NCBI GenBank assembly: GCA_002104895.1
Contig: MCFG01000324.1
Span: 10,001 to 74,000 of the forward strand
Direction of reading: 5' to 3'
DNA: 64,000 nt
Source of the DNA: Anaeromyces robustus
Taxonomy: Eukaryota > Neocallimastigomycota > Neocallimastigomycetes > Neocallimastigales > Neocallimastigaceae
Shown here: piece by piece, positions 15,781 through 30,041 of the stretch
Numbering within the stretch: position 1 is the first letter of the stretch
Layout of the letters: every line of letters starts with the position of its first letter
Notes under the pieces: generated by a model
Databases searched by the model: none
What the model was told of the DNA's origin: nothing
What the model saw: only the letters and a program-made list of their open reading frames with translations
Position numbers and translations under genes: made by a program

Positions 15781-16731
15781 CTAGAATTATATTATCACTG
15801 GTCACATATAAACAGAATAAAAGAAATAATTAGATATAATAATATAATAAATAAAAAGTCAATGATAATAAAAATAATTAAATAAAAAAAAAAAATCCTG
15901 AATGAAAATATTAATAAAATATAAAAAACTATATAAAAGAAATATGTATTTAATTTTTTATTTTTTTAATTTTTTAATTTTTATTTATCTTATTAACTTA
16001 TTACTTATTACTTTATTTACTTATTTTTTTCCTATATATTTAAAATATTACTTATTTTAAAAAAAATAATAATTAATATTCTATATTTAAAAAAAAAATA
16101 ACTAAATTATTTTTTATGGATAATAAAATTGTTTTTTTTTTTTATAAAACTAAAAATAACTAATTGATAATATGTTTAATTTTCTAATTTCTACTTTCTT
16201 TTTCTGTATTTTTTTTTTTTTTTTGTTTTTTTTTTTTTAAAAAAAAATAAATATTAAAAGTTTTTGTTACTATATACAAATTGTTAAATTGAGATAAAAA
16301 AAAATCTTTTTCTTTTTTTTTTAATTTGAAAAAAAAAAAAAGATTTTTAATTTTATCCATATAATTAATAATAATGATATTAATAATATGAGAAGAATAA
16401 TAATAATTTATGATTCTTTATAATTAATAAGTATATAATGTTGAATAAAATTATGATAATTTATAAATATATAATAATAATGTCATGTATATTTTTTTTT
16501 TTAAAAAAAAAAAAAAGTATATTCAATTATTTTTTTAATAATTATTAAAAGAATAATGAATATATTTTTGTCTATCATTTTATATGGGTAAAAAAAATAT
16601 ATATTTTTTGTTATTATATATTTGTGATATTTATATTAATATGAATATTAATATTAATATTACTATTGAAATATCCAACATTATATATATTAGAATTTAT
16701 TTAACATATATAACACTCTTTGGATATTTTT

Positions 16732-16763
<32 letters not shown>

Positions 16764-17615
16764 TTTATTTTATATATATTATATATATTTTTATTTTATT
16801 CTTTATTTTTTTTTTTTTTGTTTTTCTTTTTTTGTTTTTTGTTTTTTGTTTTTTGTTTTTTGTTTGTTTGTTTGTTTTATTTTGTTTTTTATTTATTTAT
16901 TTATTTGTTTATTATTTGTTATTTGTTATTTTTTATTTTATTTTATTTTTAAATTTAATATTAATATTATTATTATTTATTTATTTATAAATGGAATATG
17001 ATTTTAATGAATTTTTGGTTTTAATGAATTTTAGTTTACTGAATATATTAACGTTGATTCGTTAATGTGATTAGTTTGTGCTTTTTTGTAATGGATTTTT
17101 TCTTTGTTTATTTGTTTTACTATGTTAATAATGAAAATATCTCATTATTGTTGATTTATTATATTTCTATTAATTATTTTATTATTTAATATACTAATTA
17201 TTATTATTGTTATATATTATTAATATATTATTATTTTTTCTAATATGACAACCATTATGTCATATTTATACTTTTTTTTTTTACCCTTTTTATAATTTTT
17301 TTTAATTGAATTTTTTTTGTCATTATTTATGTGTAAAAATATATATTTAAAATATATATTATTTATAATAAAAAAATAAAATACAAATTAAAAAAAAAAA
17401 GGTAATTGAAGAAAAAACTATTTTCTGCTCTTACTTTGTATATTAATAATTTATTATTAAAATTATTAAAAATTTTGATTATAAATTATTAATATTATAT
17501 AAAATTTTTCTTCTTTCTTTTTCTTTTTTTTTTAACATTTTATTTTTTTATTTTGTTTTATTTTGTTTTGTTTTATATATTTTTATTATTATTGGTTGTA
17601 TTAAATATGTCTTTT

Positions 17616-17651
<36 letters not shown>

Positions 17652-17923
17652 TTAAGCTATATATATATTTTTATGATTAATATTAAAAAATATTAAATCT
17701 TTCAAATAATATAATAAATGATGAAATGATTTTAAGATATATACGTTGTTAATTAATGATTAAATAATAAACTAATTGATTGAATAACTGATTAATTAAT
17801 GATATGTTAAATATGATATGATAAATTTGATAAAAGAAAAAAAAAATCTATTTTTAAATTTTTAATTTTTTTTTTTTTTTTTTACCAATTTATTGTTTAA
17901 TATTTATGAATATTATTATTTTA
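15781..17923. other. T-rich 3' flank of the Sel1-repeat gene
   Basis: No gene seen. The plus strand is strongly T-rich (long T runs near 16145, 16210, 16810 and 17618-17648; TTTTTTG repeats at about 16825-16875), which is an A-rich strand in the direction of the downstream minus-strand gene. A 24-codon open stretch at 16991 (MEYDFNEFLVLMNFSLLN...) is too short to support. Confidence 0.45.
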
Positions 17924-19449
17924 TTACATTTGAGGACTATGATGACTTTTATTTGGTAAATCTTTAAGAATTTGTTGACATTCTAAAGAAGATTCTGATG
18001 GTTTTCCATATAAACCTTTATCCATTACTTGATCAATAAAATCAGATATAGAAGAATCTTCATATTTATGTTCAATTTGTTTTTCTTTTATTTTTTCTAT
18101 AGCTTCAGTAATACCAAGTTTAGCTGAAACGACAAACCAATATAAGGCTTCATTTTCATCTGGTAATTGAACACCTTCAATACCAGTTTCATAATATGTA
18201 CCTAATATAAATTGAATACATCCTTGATTACGTTTTTCATCATCTGTTTCTAAATTCTTTGGAAGTGCTGCTTGTTTTAACCAATAAAAACCAAGAGCTT
18301 TATCTTGTTCAACAATATCTGTATGATCACATAAATACCATGTTGCTAATTTAATTTGAGCTTCTAAACAATCCAGTTCAGCCGCTTTTTTAGTCCAATA
18401 TAATAATTTTTTTGGATGTTTTCTTTCAATATTACAAATTTCCATCTAATAATTAAAAAAAAAAAGAATATATAAATATTAAGTATATTATTCATAATTA
18501 TATAATATATATATAAAATTAAAAAGAAAATTAATAAAAAAATTATTATGATTTTTACCATAGCTTCAATTGAACCATTTTCAGCTCCCATTTTTAAATA
18601 AAGTAAAGCTTCTTCATAATCAGGTATTAAACCACTTTCTTCATCACCAATAGCATATATTTTATAAAGTTCAGAACATGCTCTAGCTAATAAATCTCTA
18701 TCAATATCTTTAGAAAGTGTAGTTGTAGCTTTTTCTAACCAATGAGCAGCTTCTTTTAAATTTTTTCTACCAAAATTACCATTAAGATAAGACATACCTA
18801 AATGAATCATAGAAGGTTGGCAATAACCAACCATAGCAGCTTTTCTATATAAAGTTTCTGCTGTACGTACATTCTTTAATTTTCCTTTACCATACTCATA
18901 ACATTGACCTAAATGGTAAGTACCCATAGGATGTTTATTTTGATATGAAAGTTCATAATATTTAGCTGCTTTTTTATAATTCTTTTTTTCTTCATAAATA
19001 ATACCAAGATAGTATTGTGCATCTGAATGTTTTTGCTTTGATAAATCCTGTTTTATGTTAAATATTTTATTTATATTTATATTATGAAAATATATATATA
19101 TAATTTTTTTTTTATAATTATAAATATAATTATATTATATATTTTATTATATATTTATATATATATTACATTAAATATTATAATAAAAAAATTAAATGTA
19201 AAAAAAAGATTATTAAATTAAAAAACAAAAAAAAAAAAAAATTACATGAAAAATTCTTATTGATTGTTTTTCATAAGCTTTTTTCATTGCAGGTGAGAAA
19301 GTTTCAATTTTTGAATCATTATACATATTTTTTGCAATTTCATATAACTTTTGCTTATTATGACAAATTTGATATTTTGTTATTGATTTTACAAGGTAAA
19401 CCAATTTTCTTTCTGGAGTAATTTCTTCTTTATAATAATTTCCAACCAT
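17924..19449 (-). CDS. Sel1-like repeat protein
   Basis: Complement of exons 19246-19449, 18559-19047 and 17924-18445 (204, 489 and 522 nt; both introns phase 0; 404 aa). Exon one gives a helical start MVGNYYKEEITPERKLVYLV. From about residue 69 there are consecutive Sel1/TPR-like helical hairpins: AQYYLGIIYEEKKNYKKAAK, TYHLGQCYEYGKGKLKN..A..LYRKAAMVGY, MIHLGMSYLNGNFGRKN, then EEALLYLKMGAENGSIEAM, LLYWTKKAAELDCLEAQIKL and FILGTYYETG..DENEALYWFVVSAKLG. This is the A..LG..Y..G..V..d...A..wy..AA..G pattern. Sel1 repeats are scaffolds; in fungi they occur in chitin synthase activators (Skt5/Chs4) and in the ERAD factor Hrd3. No signal peptide or membrane segment is seen here, so a soluble adaptor is most likely. 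Confidence 0.85.
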
Positions 19450-22400
19450 TTTGAATTGTTTTATATATTAGAAAAAGGTATATTATTATATAACTAATAT
19501 TTTTACTGTAAAATAATAAATTTGAGAAAGAAAATAAAATTAATATTTTAAATTATTTTAAATACATATACATCTAATTACTTATTATAATTAAAAAAAT
19601 AAAAATTTACAGTCTTTACAAATTTTTATTTTAATGTTTAATTTTTTAAATTTAAATTACTTTTTACTGTATTTGAACTTTATTTTTTTTTTTTTTAGTT
19701 ATTTTTTTTTTTAAGTATTTCTTTTTTTTTTATTATTAAACTACTCAATTCATTCTTTGCATTATTATTATTCTTGAAGTAAAAAATATTATTATAATTA
19801 TAATTATAATAATTTTTTTGTTTTCTTAAAAAAAAAAAAAAAAAAAAAAAAAGGTAGTTATTAGGATAAAATAATCTATTTATATAGTTTTACAAAATTA
19901 CAAAAAAAAAATTTTTTTTAATCCTTTTTATTAATTTTTTATTTTGTAATTTTTGTACTTTCTGTAATATATTGTATTATAATAAATAAAATAATAATTT
20001 AATCTATAATATCATAATATAATATATAATAAATAATCCTGTATAATACACTATAATCAATTAAAAAAAAAAAATGGATATATTTTATATTAAAAAAAAA
20101 ATTTTTTTTTATTATTCATTGTTAAATAAGTAATTGGAAATTTTTATTATTAAAATAACAAATAAATAAACATTAATTGATAAACTTTTTTTTAAAATGT
20201 TTATAATAATAACTGAATTCCACAAAACTATATTAATTCATTTATTTGTGATTCTATATAAAAATGGTAGTATTATTATTCAAATTTAAATATATTCTAA
20301 TATATTATCATATATATAAAATAACATATATTAAAGTAATACAAACATATATTAAAATGTAAATATGTAATATTATTTCTTATTTTTTTTTTTAATAACA
20401 TTGTTTATTTAAATAAATATAAATTAAAATTTAAAAAAAAAAAAAGAAATTAAAAAACTTTTTAAATATTAATTAAGCTTTGTATTAAATTTAAAATTAT
20501 GATATAAATGTTAATATATTAGAATATAAAAAAATATATTTATAAATATACTTTGTATTATATTAAAAATAAATATTCTTTAATAATAAAAAATATATAT
20601 ATCGATTAAGGCTTTCCATTTTATTAATGTTTGTTTATAATAAAAATAAATAAATAAATAAATAAATTAATAAATAAATAAATAATGAATCATTTTTAAT
20701 AAAGAATTTTAAATATTAATAAAATAATAAAGGAATGAATAAATAAAAAAATAATGAATAAATATTATGAATAATAATAATTACTAAACAAATAATAAAT
20801 AAATAAATAGTTATATTTTAAATAAATGTTAATTAATGAGTAATATAGAATTTTATTAATCTTCATAATTATTTATTTAATTATTTATTATTTATTCATT
20901 TATTTATTTATTTTTAATTAATTTTTTAATATTTTATTATGGTCATTATTGTATTAACAATAATAAAAAAGACTTATGATTAAGGCTTATAATTCTTTTT
21001 AAATGTAATACAAATTATTATTGAATTTTATACTCTAAAATAATAAAACTTGTAATAATCACAGTAATAATGATTTTCAATAAATTCATATAAATAATAA
21101 TAATAATAATAATAATAATAGAAATTGACTGAAAAAAAAATAAAATTCTTAATAAAAGATAAAAGATATTATAAATAAAACAAAATAAATATATAATATT
21201 TATATATTACAGTATCAATCCATAAAGTAATTTCTTTATATGAATATTTGATTTTTTTATAATAATTACTATTTAATTAATATATTAATTCATTTTCTTT
21301 ACTTAAAAAACCAAAAAAAAAAAAAAAGTAATAACAAAATACAAATAAATAAAATAAATATAAAAGAAAAAAAAACTAATATAAATATAATAATATTAAT
21401 AAATATATATATTATATTAATATAAATGAAAAATATATATTTAATTAATTTATATACATAGACAAATTAAATAAAATTTTCTTTATAGTGTATTATTTTT
21501 AATTTTATTTTTTTTTTTTTTAATTTTAATCTATGATATATAAATGTTTTGTTTCCCAGTAAAATTAAAAAGTACCAATAAAACATGATTTACATTTGAA
21601 TTATTATTATTTGTTTAAACTCATTTTTTAAATAAAATAGAAATTTATTAAGCATATATAAATAAATATATAAATATTATAATTATAATTCTTAATTTGA
21701 AATGGATTTTTAAATATTTATTATAAAAAAATACTTAATGATATCTTTCTTTTTTTTTTTTTTTTTGAAAATAGTTTCTTACTTCCTTTATATTTTATGG
21801 TTTTTCTGTACATAATAATTCTTTTTAAAGTTTTTTTTATATTTTATAATATTATTTAAATGTATAAACATCTTAAGGTTATTAAAATTTTCAATAAAAA
21901 ACTATTATAATATTATTATTAACTAAATGTAATGGCGATTTGATAATTATATAAAAATGGTAAAAATATGTCAAAAATGGATTATCAAAGATATAGACAA
22001 ATTTATATTTTAAGTAAATTTAATTAAACAAATAAACACCGTGTAACATAATAAAGTTTAAAATCTTTATTTTATTAATGTAACCTTGCCTTATTTGGAT
22101 TAATTATAAACTTTTAATATTTAATTATATAAATACTATATAAATAATACATTGTAATATATAATTTATATAATTAAAATATATATTATACTATATTATA
22201 ATATATTTAAAATAAAAAATAATTTGTAATTTATAAAATTTTTTTAGTTGAAAATCAAGATATTAAAGAGTAAAAAACAAAATTTCAGATATTAATATAA
22301 TTAACTATATAGTACATAACATATTAATAATATATTAGAAATAAATCATTTAATATATTATAAAATATAGCTATATAATTATAATAAAATATTTAAATTA

Positions 22401-22782
22401 TTCATTTATTTCCAAAAAAAAAAAATTAATACACATTTTAACTTATTTATCAAAATATAAATTTTATTTTTAAAAAAAACTTTAAAAAAAAAAAAAAGAC
22501 TACGCATAAATTATATATTATTATTAAAATTTAATATATTAAATATATATATATTTATTTACAAAACATAAAAGAAAAAAAGAAAAGTCATAAAAAGTAA
22601 TAATAATAAATAAAAGCAAAAAAAATAAAATAAAATAAAAAACAATAATATATCATATTATTGTTTTAATAGTATTAATAGTATATAAATAGTTAGTGAT
22701 ATTTAACAATAATTTATTTATTAGAATATTATTTAAAATTTTATTATATTTTTATTATAGAAGAATTTCCTCCACTTTAAAA

Positions 22783-22816
22783 ATTAACATTTATTATGTT
22801 AATAATAAATGTTAAT
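22783..22816. repeat. Perfect inverted repeat, 14-bp arms
   Basis: ATTAACATTTATTA at 22783-22796 and TAATAAATGTTAAT at 22803-22816, exact reverse complements with a 6-nt loop. Confidence 0.7.
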
Positions 22817-23655
22817 AATAATAGAAAATATTAAAAAGAAAATTTATGCATCTTTAATATTATGTAAATATACTTAAAAATATTATAAAAACTTTTGGTA
22901 ATTCTTTAATATTCTTATTATATAATATAGATATTGTTATATATTTCTAGTCTCTTTTGTTCGATTAATAATGTATTTTCATCTTATTATTTTTATTTAT
23001 TTTATTTACAATAATTATTAATATTTAATAATTATATTTACCATTATTATTATTATTATTAACCATTATAATTATAATTAAGTTACAGAAATTTTATATC
23101 CAATGTTACACCTAAATTTTAAATTTTAAAAAATAAATTATTAATATTTAAAATAAAAAAAATATTTCTATAAATATTTAGATTTCATCAGATATTAATT
23201 TTTGATACAAATTATAATTTATAATATAAATTTAACATTTATTTCAAATACAATAACCAATAGATTAACTGATATTTTTTATATTAAAATTATTAAATAA
23301 AATTCCTTTATATAAATACATAAAGAATTTTAAGTAATTTTAATACTTATATAGATAATGAATTATTTTATTTATATAACTTTTTAAATATTTGTTCTCA
23401 ATGTGCATAATGAATTATATATGAACTTTGATTATAATACAAGTTATATCAATTCTAACTGAACCTAATTAATAATTTACAGTTATTATTTATAGTTATT
23501 ATAGCCTATGTATTATTAATAATTACAATTATTATCATTATTTGTAGTTATTATAGTAAATGTATTATTAAGAATTATTTATTATTTATTACAATTATTA
23601 TTGTAATTATTTGTTTTAATTATTTATTATTCTTATTCTGATTAATTATTATTGC

Positions 23656-23716
<61 letters not shown>

Positions 23717-24148
23717 AAATATACCATTATTTACATTTTTTAATATAAATAAAAGAATAGAATAATTAAAAAAATTTTTTTATAGTGGATTCAACATAAT
23801 AATCAGATAATTAATTAATAATAACAATTAATTAAATAATTTCTTTTCTTTTTTATATTATTAAAATTCTTTTATTATTTTATTATCATATATTTATGTG
23901 TTTATGGTTTTACATTGATAAATTAATTAAATAAATTATTAAAAATTTTAATAATATGATATTATAAGAAAAATTAATATTCTTTTTATTTTTAATAATA
24001 TATTTTAAAAAATGATAACAAAAATTTTGTTTATATGAAAAAGAAAATAAGTATAATTAAAAATATAAAATTGCCACTTTTAATAACAATTTTATTATTT
24101 TAGTCATTCATTCATTCATTATCTTATTATTTACAATAATAAGTATTC

Positions 24149-24204
<56 letters not shown>

Positions 24205-24512
24205 ATATTTCTTTTTGAAAGTCATATTATTTTTATTATTTAATTAATTAAAAAGATGGCTATTTTTTATAAAAAATTCTTTTATTATTTTTTTTATAAA
24301 AGATTCTTTTATTATTAATAAATTAAAAAAAAATTATCTATTATATATTAATTATAAAACTTGGTAATTTTAAAAATTAAATCTTTTTAATTATAGTATT
24401 AATTTGATTGGTTATCAATAATGTTTTAAAATTAATAAAAAATAATAATATATAAATAAAAAAAAATTATAAATGATATATAAACATTTAATATGATTAT
24501 GATTATATTGTT

Positions 24513-24600
24513 TTAATACTTAGCAGATGCTATTTTAATTAATAATTTTTGTTGGTAATATTCTGTTTCTGTTTCATCTTTTATGATAATTTTTTTTTTG
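24513..24600 (-). pseudogene. Short coding-like scrap (C-terminus-like)
   Basis: On the minus strand about 27 open codons with normal-looking composition, KDETETEYYQQKLLIKIASA, end in TAA at 24515-24513. It stands out from the surrounding homopolymeric DNA by its G/C content and codon structure. Could be a terminal exon or relic. Family not recognised. Confidence 0.25.
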
Positions 24601-25120
24601 CTTTATTTACATTATTAATTATATCATATTTATTACTATGAAAAATTTTTTAAATTAATAATAAGTACGGTAAACAAGAAATATAATATTCATAAAACAA
24701 ATTAATATTTAAAACAAATTAATATTAAAAAAAAAAAAATAAGAAAGAACTTGGTATATATTAAATGAACCAACTATTTTTAAATAATTATATTTGAATA
24801 TTATATAATAACATTAAATATTGTACAAAGAAAAATAATAAAAGCGGTGATAAAAATATAATACAAAAAATATATTTCATAACTGTTTGATACATCACAT
24901 TTATAAAAATAATAATAAAAAAAAAGGGATCAATTTTTGTTTTTTTATTAATAATTTTAATTATATTTTCAAGTTATAATTTAAAATAATGTTTATCATT
25001 CACTGTTATTAATATTTTTAATATGAAAAAAATATATTATTATAATAACATTTAATAATTTTATAAAATAATTGGTACATAACAATTATTTTATAACTTT
25101 TATGAATGGTTATTTTACAA

Positions 25121-25171
25121 TTAGTATATCGTTAAATGAATAGCCACAGAACCAAGCGTTTGAAAAACTCC
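25121..25171 (-). pseudogene. Short coding-like scrap
   Basis: On the minus strand, directly after a TATATAG acceptor-like sequence, an open stretch reads GVFQTLGSVAIHLTIY and ends in TAA. It resembles one transmembrane helix of a transporter. Together with the fragment 0.5 kb downstream on the same strand it may belong to one decayed gene. Not assigned. Confidence 0.25.
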
Positions 25172-25386
25172 TATATAATTAAAAGAAATTAAAAGAAAAC
25201 ATTCTATTATTAACTAATAACTATACCAAAAATTCATGATATAATAATTATAATGATGATGATAAATAATTAATAATTTATTATTTTTCCAATTATTATT
25301 ATAACTTTAAAATATTATTTTATTGCTATTTACTATTATTATTAATTAATAATTGTAATAATTCTTAACATTATTTATAATATAAT

Positions 25387-25419
<33 letters not shown>

Positions 25420-26982
25420 CAGATATGAATTACATTTTTAATTAATTAAATTATTTAAGAATTATATTCATTTCTTATGAATTGTATGAGTTTTAAAAAT
25501 AAAATTATATTTTTAAAAGTTAAAATATGAATAATAATTCATAATTAAATTATAACTAACGTCATATTTTAAATAATGTAAATAGTATAAATAGTGATTA
25601 TAAATAATGAATATAATGTAACAATAATTATTAAATAGAATAAATGTTTAAATATATAAAAATATAAATTTTATTATATAAATAATTATAATCATATATA
25701 TAAATGTAATACATATAATATAAATATTAATTAAATAAAAGAAAAAAAAAATTCCATTTATGTAATAAAAAGTATTTTTTTAAAGGAGAATTTTTTAGTG
25801 CTAACTTTAATAAATAATAAAATAAATAATATTAATCACAAAAAAAAAAAAAAAAAAAATAAGAAAAATAATTTATTATAATATATTACTTTATATAAAT
25901 ATTTATATTAAATAAATAAATAAATAAATTTATAAAAAATAGGTAAAAATATTTTTATATATTTAAAACATATTATAACTAAATAACTCTTATTTTATTA
26001 TATAATTTATTAATATTAATTATGAATTCTTTTTTTTTTATCAAAGAAAATTTAACTATTAAATAAAATCACTGTTAGAAAATTCTATATTAATTATTTT
26101 TCATAACTTACTTATACTATTATTATTATCTATCTATTTTTTTTTTTTCTTGAAAGAGAAGAAAAAAAAAACTAAAAATTAGAGGGATAAAATAATAATA
26201 ATTAATAATAAATAAATAAATATATAATTTTTCTATTTCAATTATATTTATAATAGAATTAAAAATATGATTTTTTACTATTACTTAATAATTTATAATA
26301 AAAAATTTGTACAATTTCTTATAATATATAATTATAATATATTAATTATTTACTATATAACTTTGTACTTATACTCCTATTAATAAATTTGGGCAAAGAA
26401 ATAGCACACTGTAATGTTCTATTAACATTTATATTATTATTATATCCTTAAAATTGAAATTGTCAATTTATGTAATTTATTTACATAAATTTTTATAAAA
26501 AATTAAATAACGTAAACTAATAAATTGTACATAATTTGAATATATATATAGTTTTTTCTTTCACAAATATATTACGAATATATTACACCATTCTATTAAA
26601 TTTATCAAGTATTCTATATCCTATTAAATATATCAATTTTTTATTATAATAATTTATTAATTTATTATTAATTTTTAATTATAATATCTATGTATTATAA
26701 AATTGTAATTAAATAAATACATTAAAAGAAAATGTATTTACTTACTTTATTTGATTTTTTATTATCTATATATTTATTTTTAAAACAAAATTAGTATGGT
26801 TTAATGAAATATAATTGCAATTGAACTTTTCTTTATAGTAAATACTATTTATAAATAAAGTAATAGAAAATGAATAAACAAGACAAATCTGAATTAATTA
26901 AAGAAATTAAAAAAAAAAAAAGTTGTAAATAGTGTACATATATTTTTAAAAAATATTACTTTCCAATACGATATATTTTTAA

Positions 26983-27517
26983 ATGAAAATGAAATTATTA
27001 AAAAATAATGAATTTGATAATGCTGCTCGAATTTTTGATAGTGCTTATGGAATCGGAGCACAAACATTAAAACTTACAAATCTTGGTTATCATATAATAG
27101 GTTCAAAAGTTAGTACTTTTCAAATTTTTTTCTTTTTTTTGATATTATAATTGAAATAGATAATGGTTTCTTCATAAGTTTACTAGTACATCATTAGAAA
27201 AGAAAATAATAATTTTATTTGTTACTACTATAAGAGATTATGGTTTAATATTATAAGAAAAATCTTTTTTTTTCAGCATCTTATATACACAAAATAGATA
27301 AATGTCAAATAGTATTATTTCAAACATAAGGTTAGATTGGTGACAATTATAAATTTTTACAATGTTTCAGAGATAATGGAGAAACTACCTATATAAGTAA
27401 ATTTGAATGTGAATATAGAGAAACTCAGAGGAAAGAAATTACCAAGTTACTTTATGTAATAACGATTTTCGTGAAAAAATGGATTCTTACCAACCTATTG
27501 TAATAGGTAGAAAATAA
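26983..27517 (+). pseudogene. Decayed class I SAM-dependent methyltransferase (glycine/sarcosine methyltransferase-like)
   Basis: Begins with an open frame at 26983 whose FDSAYGIGAQTLKLTNLGYH matches the SAM-binding motif I of class I methyltransferases (usual form hLDxxCGxGxQT..La..Gy). After a stop, scraps continue on the same strand in shifting frames: TTIRDYGLIL (about 27220-27255; usual SIRDYD), a stretch with IVLFQT*G*IGDNYKF (about 27307-27358), FRDNGETTYISKFECEYRET (about 27366-27427) with RKEITKLL after it, and finally MDSYQPIVIGRK with a stop at 27517, matching the family's C-terminal YQPIV. The middle third of the domain is missing and there are several stops and frameshifts, so it is dead. 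Family features are recalled, not searched. The single-exon, bacterial-type look suggests a horizontally acquired gene that decayed. Confidence 0.65.
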
Positions 27518-28676
27518 TATGCAATTTATATCATTGCTTTTTAATTTTTTTAATTTTCAAATGTTTATATTTTAACGTAAATATACATATTTATATCAAT
27601 AATATAAAAAAATTATATATAAATACTTGTATTGTTTCATAAAATAAATACTACTAATAAGAATAACATATATTAATGTAAATATATAATATAATATTAT
27701 TATAGATGATGAAAATTTATCCATGAGCATTTATAAAAAACAAAACACAAAATATTAATTATAATATAAAGTTTTATGTATATATGTATTCATTCATTTA
27801 TTCATTCATTTATTCATTCATTTTATATTTATTTATTTATTTATATATTTATTTATTTATTCATTTATTTACTTCTTTAATTAATATTTGATAAAAATAA
27901 TTTCTTAGTCATAATTAAATTTGCTTAAAATAGAAATTAATTTATTTTTTTTTTTTTTTTTTTTTTTTTTTTGTGGGTGCAATTTTGTACAACATTATTA
28001 AATACACACAAAAAAAAAAAAAAAAAAAAAATAGAAAATCAATGACAAAAAACAAAAAAGGAAAAAGTTAAAAATAAAAAACAAAAAAAATTTTTCTTTT
28101 CCTTAAATCATTTTTTTGTACTACAATAGTTGATAACTTTTTTTATTCCTTTTTTTTTGTTTTTGTTTTTTTTTTGTTTTTGTTTTTTTTTTTGTTTTTG
28201 TTTTTTAATTTTATTTTTTTTTTGTTTTGTTTGTTTTTATTATAATATATATATTAAAATTTTAATTATTAATCAAATTATTTAATCTTTTTTTTTTCCT
28301 ATTATAAAGTTTAAATGTTAGATTTTATTTAGATATTACTAATATAGATTATTAAATCTTTTTATGATATATCAATAATATTAGTATAATTTGAATATAT
28401 AAACTAATTTTTATTTCAAAATATATTATTTAATCTTTTTTTTTTATCCGAAATTTCTTATTATTAATTATATCTAAATATATTTCTAGTGATAATATCT
28501 ATAATATAAAATTAAAAAATAAATATAATATGAATAATGCGTTACATATTTATTATTTATTTACTTCATAATCCCTTTTTTTTATTTAAATATATATAAA
28601 GTAGATATTAATATATTTCTATATATTTATTAAACAAAAAAAAATTAGAATAATTTGAATAAATGTATTCCAAATC

Positions 28677-28726
28677 CATTTTATTATATACTTTATTATG
28701 ATATTAATAAAGTATAAAATAAAATG
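28677..28726. repeat. Inverted repeat, 22-bp arms
   Basis: Left arm 28677-28698 and right arm 28705-28726 pair at 21 of 22 positions around a 6-nt loop; the arms contain ATACTTTATTA and TAATAAAGTAT. Confidence 0.7.
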
Positions 28727-28830
28727 AATCATATAATAAATTATCAGATTATAATAATATTTATTTATTATATAATCAATTCTTTTTTTTTTATAATGGT
28801 TTTATTTAAATAAAAATATAATATATACAT

Positions 28831-28863
28831 TTATCAATACATATCGGTGAAATGTATTGATAA
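28831..28863. repeat. Perfect inverted repeat, 12-bp arms
   Basis: TTATCAATACAT at 28831-28842 and ATGTATTGATAA at 28852-28863 with the loop ATCGGTGAA. Confidence 0.7.
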
Positions 28864-29991
28864 GTTTATTTTAATGGAATATATATCTATGATATAATAT
28901 AAGATTAAATATAAAAAACTTGGATTTATGTATCGTATTATGTTTTTACTGGAAAATTAAAGATTTAAATATTATATATAATTATAAATAATAATTATAT
29001 TTTAATAATAATAAATAAAAAAAAAAAGATATGTATTAATAAATATGATTTTATGATATATTTAATAAAGTAAATATTAAATGTAATTTAAATTTATCAT
29101 TGATTTATATTTTACTGGAGAAACGAAAACTTTAAATAATATTTTAATAATAAATATTTAATATATATATATAATATAATATACATAAAATTACTTTTTT
29201 TTTTTCTATATAATTGTAAATAATAAATGATAATAAAAAAAATATAAAAGATATTCTAATAATATTAAATAGAAAAGATAATAAAAAAAAAAAAAAAAAA
29301 ATAGAAGGTATTTATTTATATTTTAATATATTATTCAACCTTTATTATTATGTATAAATAAAAGTAATATATAAAATAATATATTGTTTTATATATATAT
29401 ATATAATATAATAATAATAATAATAATTAATCATTAATATCATTAATATATAATATTTCATATTTCTTTTTATCTTTAAAATAATTATTAATAATATATT
29501 ATTAATATTTATTTATTTATTTTAATCTTTTTAAAAGGTTTTTCTTTTTTTTTTTAATTTTTATTTTTATTATTATTATTTTTTAAATATATTATTAAAA
29601 ACTACTGCCAAATCTTTAATTTTAATATATTTATTAGTACCTTTTTATTAAAAAAAAAAAAGTACTATTATTTTCATTAAAATTTTTTTTTAAAAAAAAA
29701 AAAAAAAAAAAGCTATATATATTATATTATTTAAATAATTTAACTAATTATAATATTTATATATAAATATATTTAAAAAATTCTTTATATAGTTTGTTTT
29801 TTATATATATTTAATTTTTTTTTTTTTTTTTTTTTTTTTGTTAAAAAAAAGGGGTTTTACAAATAAAAATATAATTAATGCTAATATTATATATTATTAA
29901 TATTAATTATATATAATTTTTTTTTCTTGAAATAATTTATATAAATTACATATATAATAATAGTAATAAAATATTTTCATAAATAATTATT

Positions 29992-30041
<50 letters not shown>

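Larger units (their letters stand above)
19450..26982. other. Gene desert, part 1
   Basis: Nearly pure A/T with no intact gene. Holds (ATT)n arrays at about 23655-23715 and 24162-24202, poly-A runs (for example 25391-25419), hairpins (one at 22783-22816) and faint coding-like scraps: about 21934-22011 (+, QKWIIKDIDKF...), 24513-24600 (-) and 25121-25171 (-), the last two listed separately. Confidence 0.5.

Noticed and set aside
16584-16952. 122-codon hydrophobic frame rich in Tyr, Ile, Phe and Leu
   Set aside because: Made of ATAT, TTTTTG and TTTA runs; no protein-like composition or splice context.
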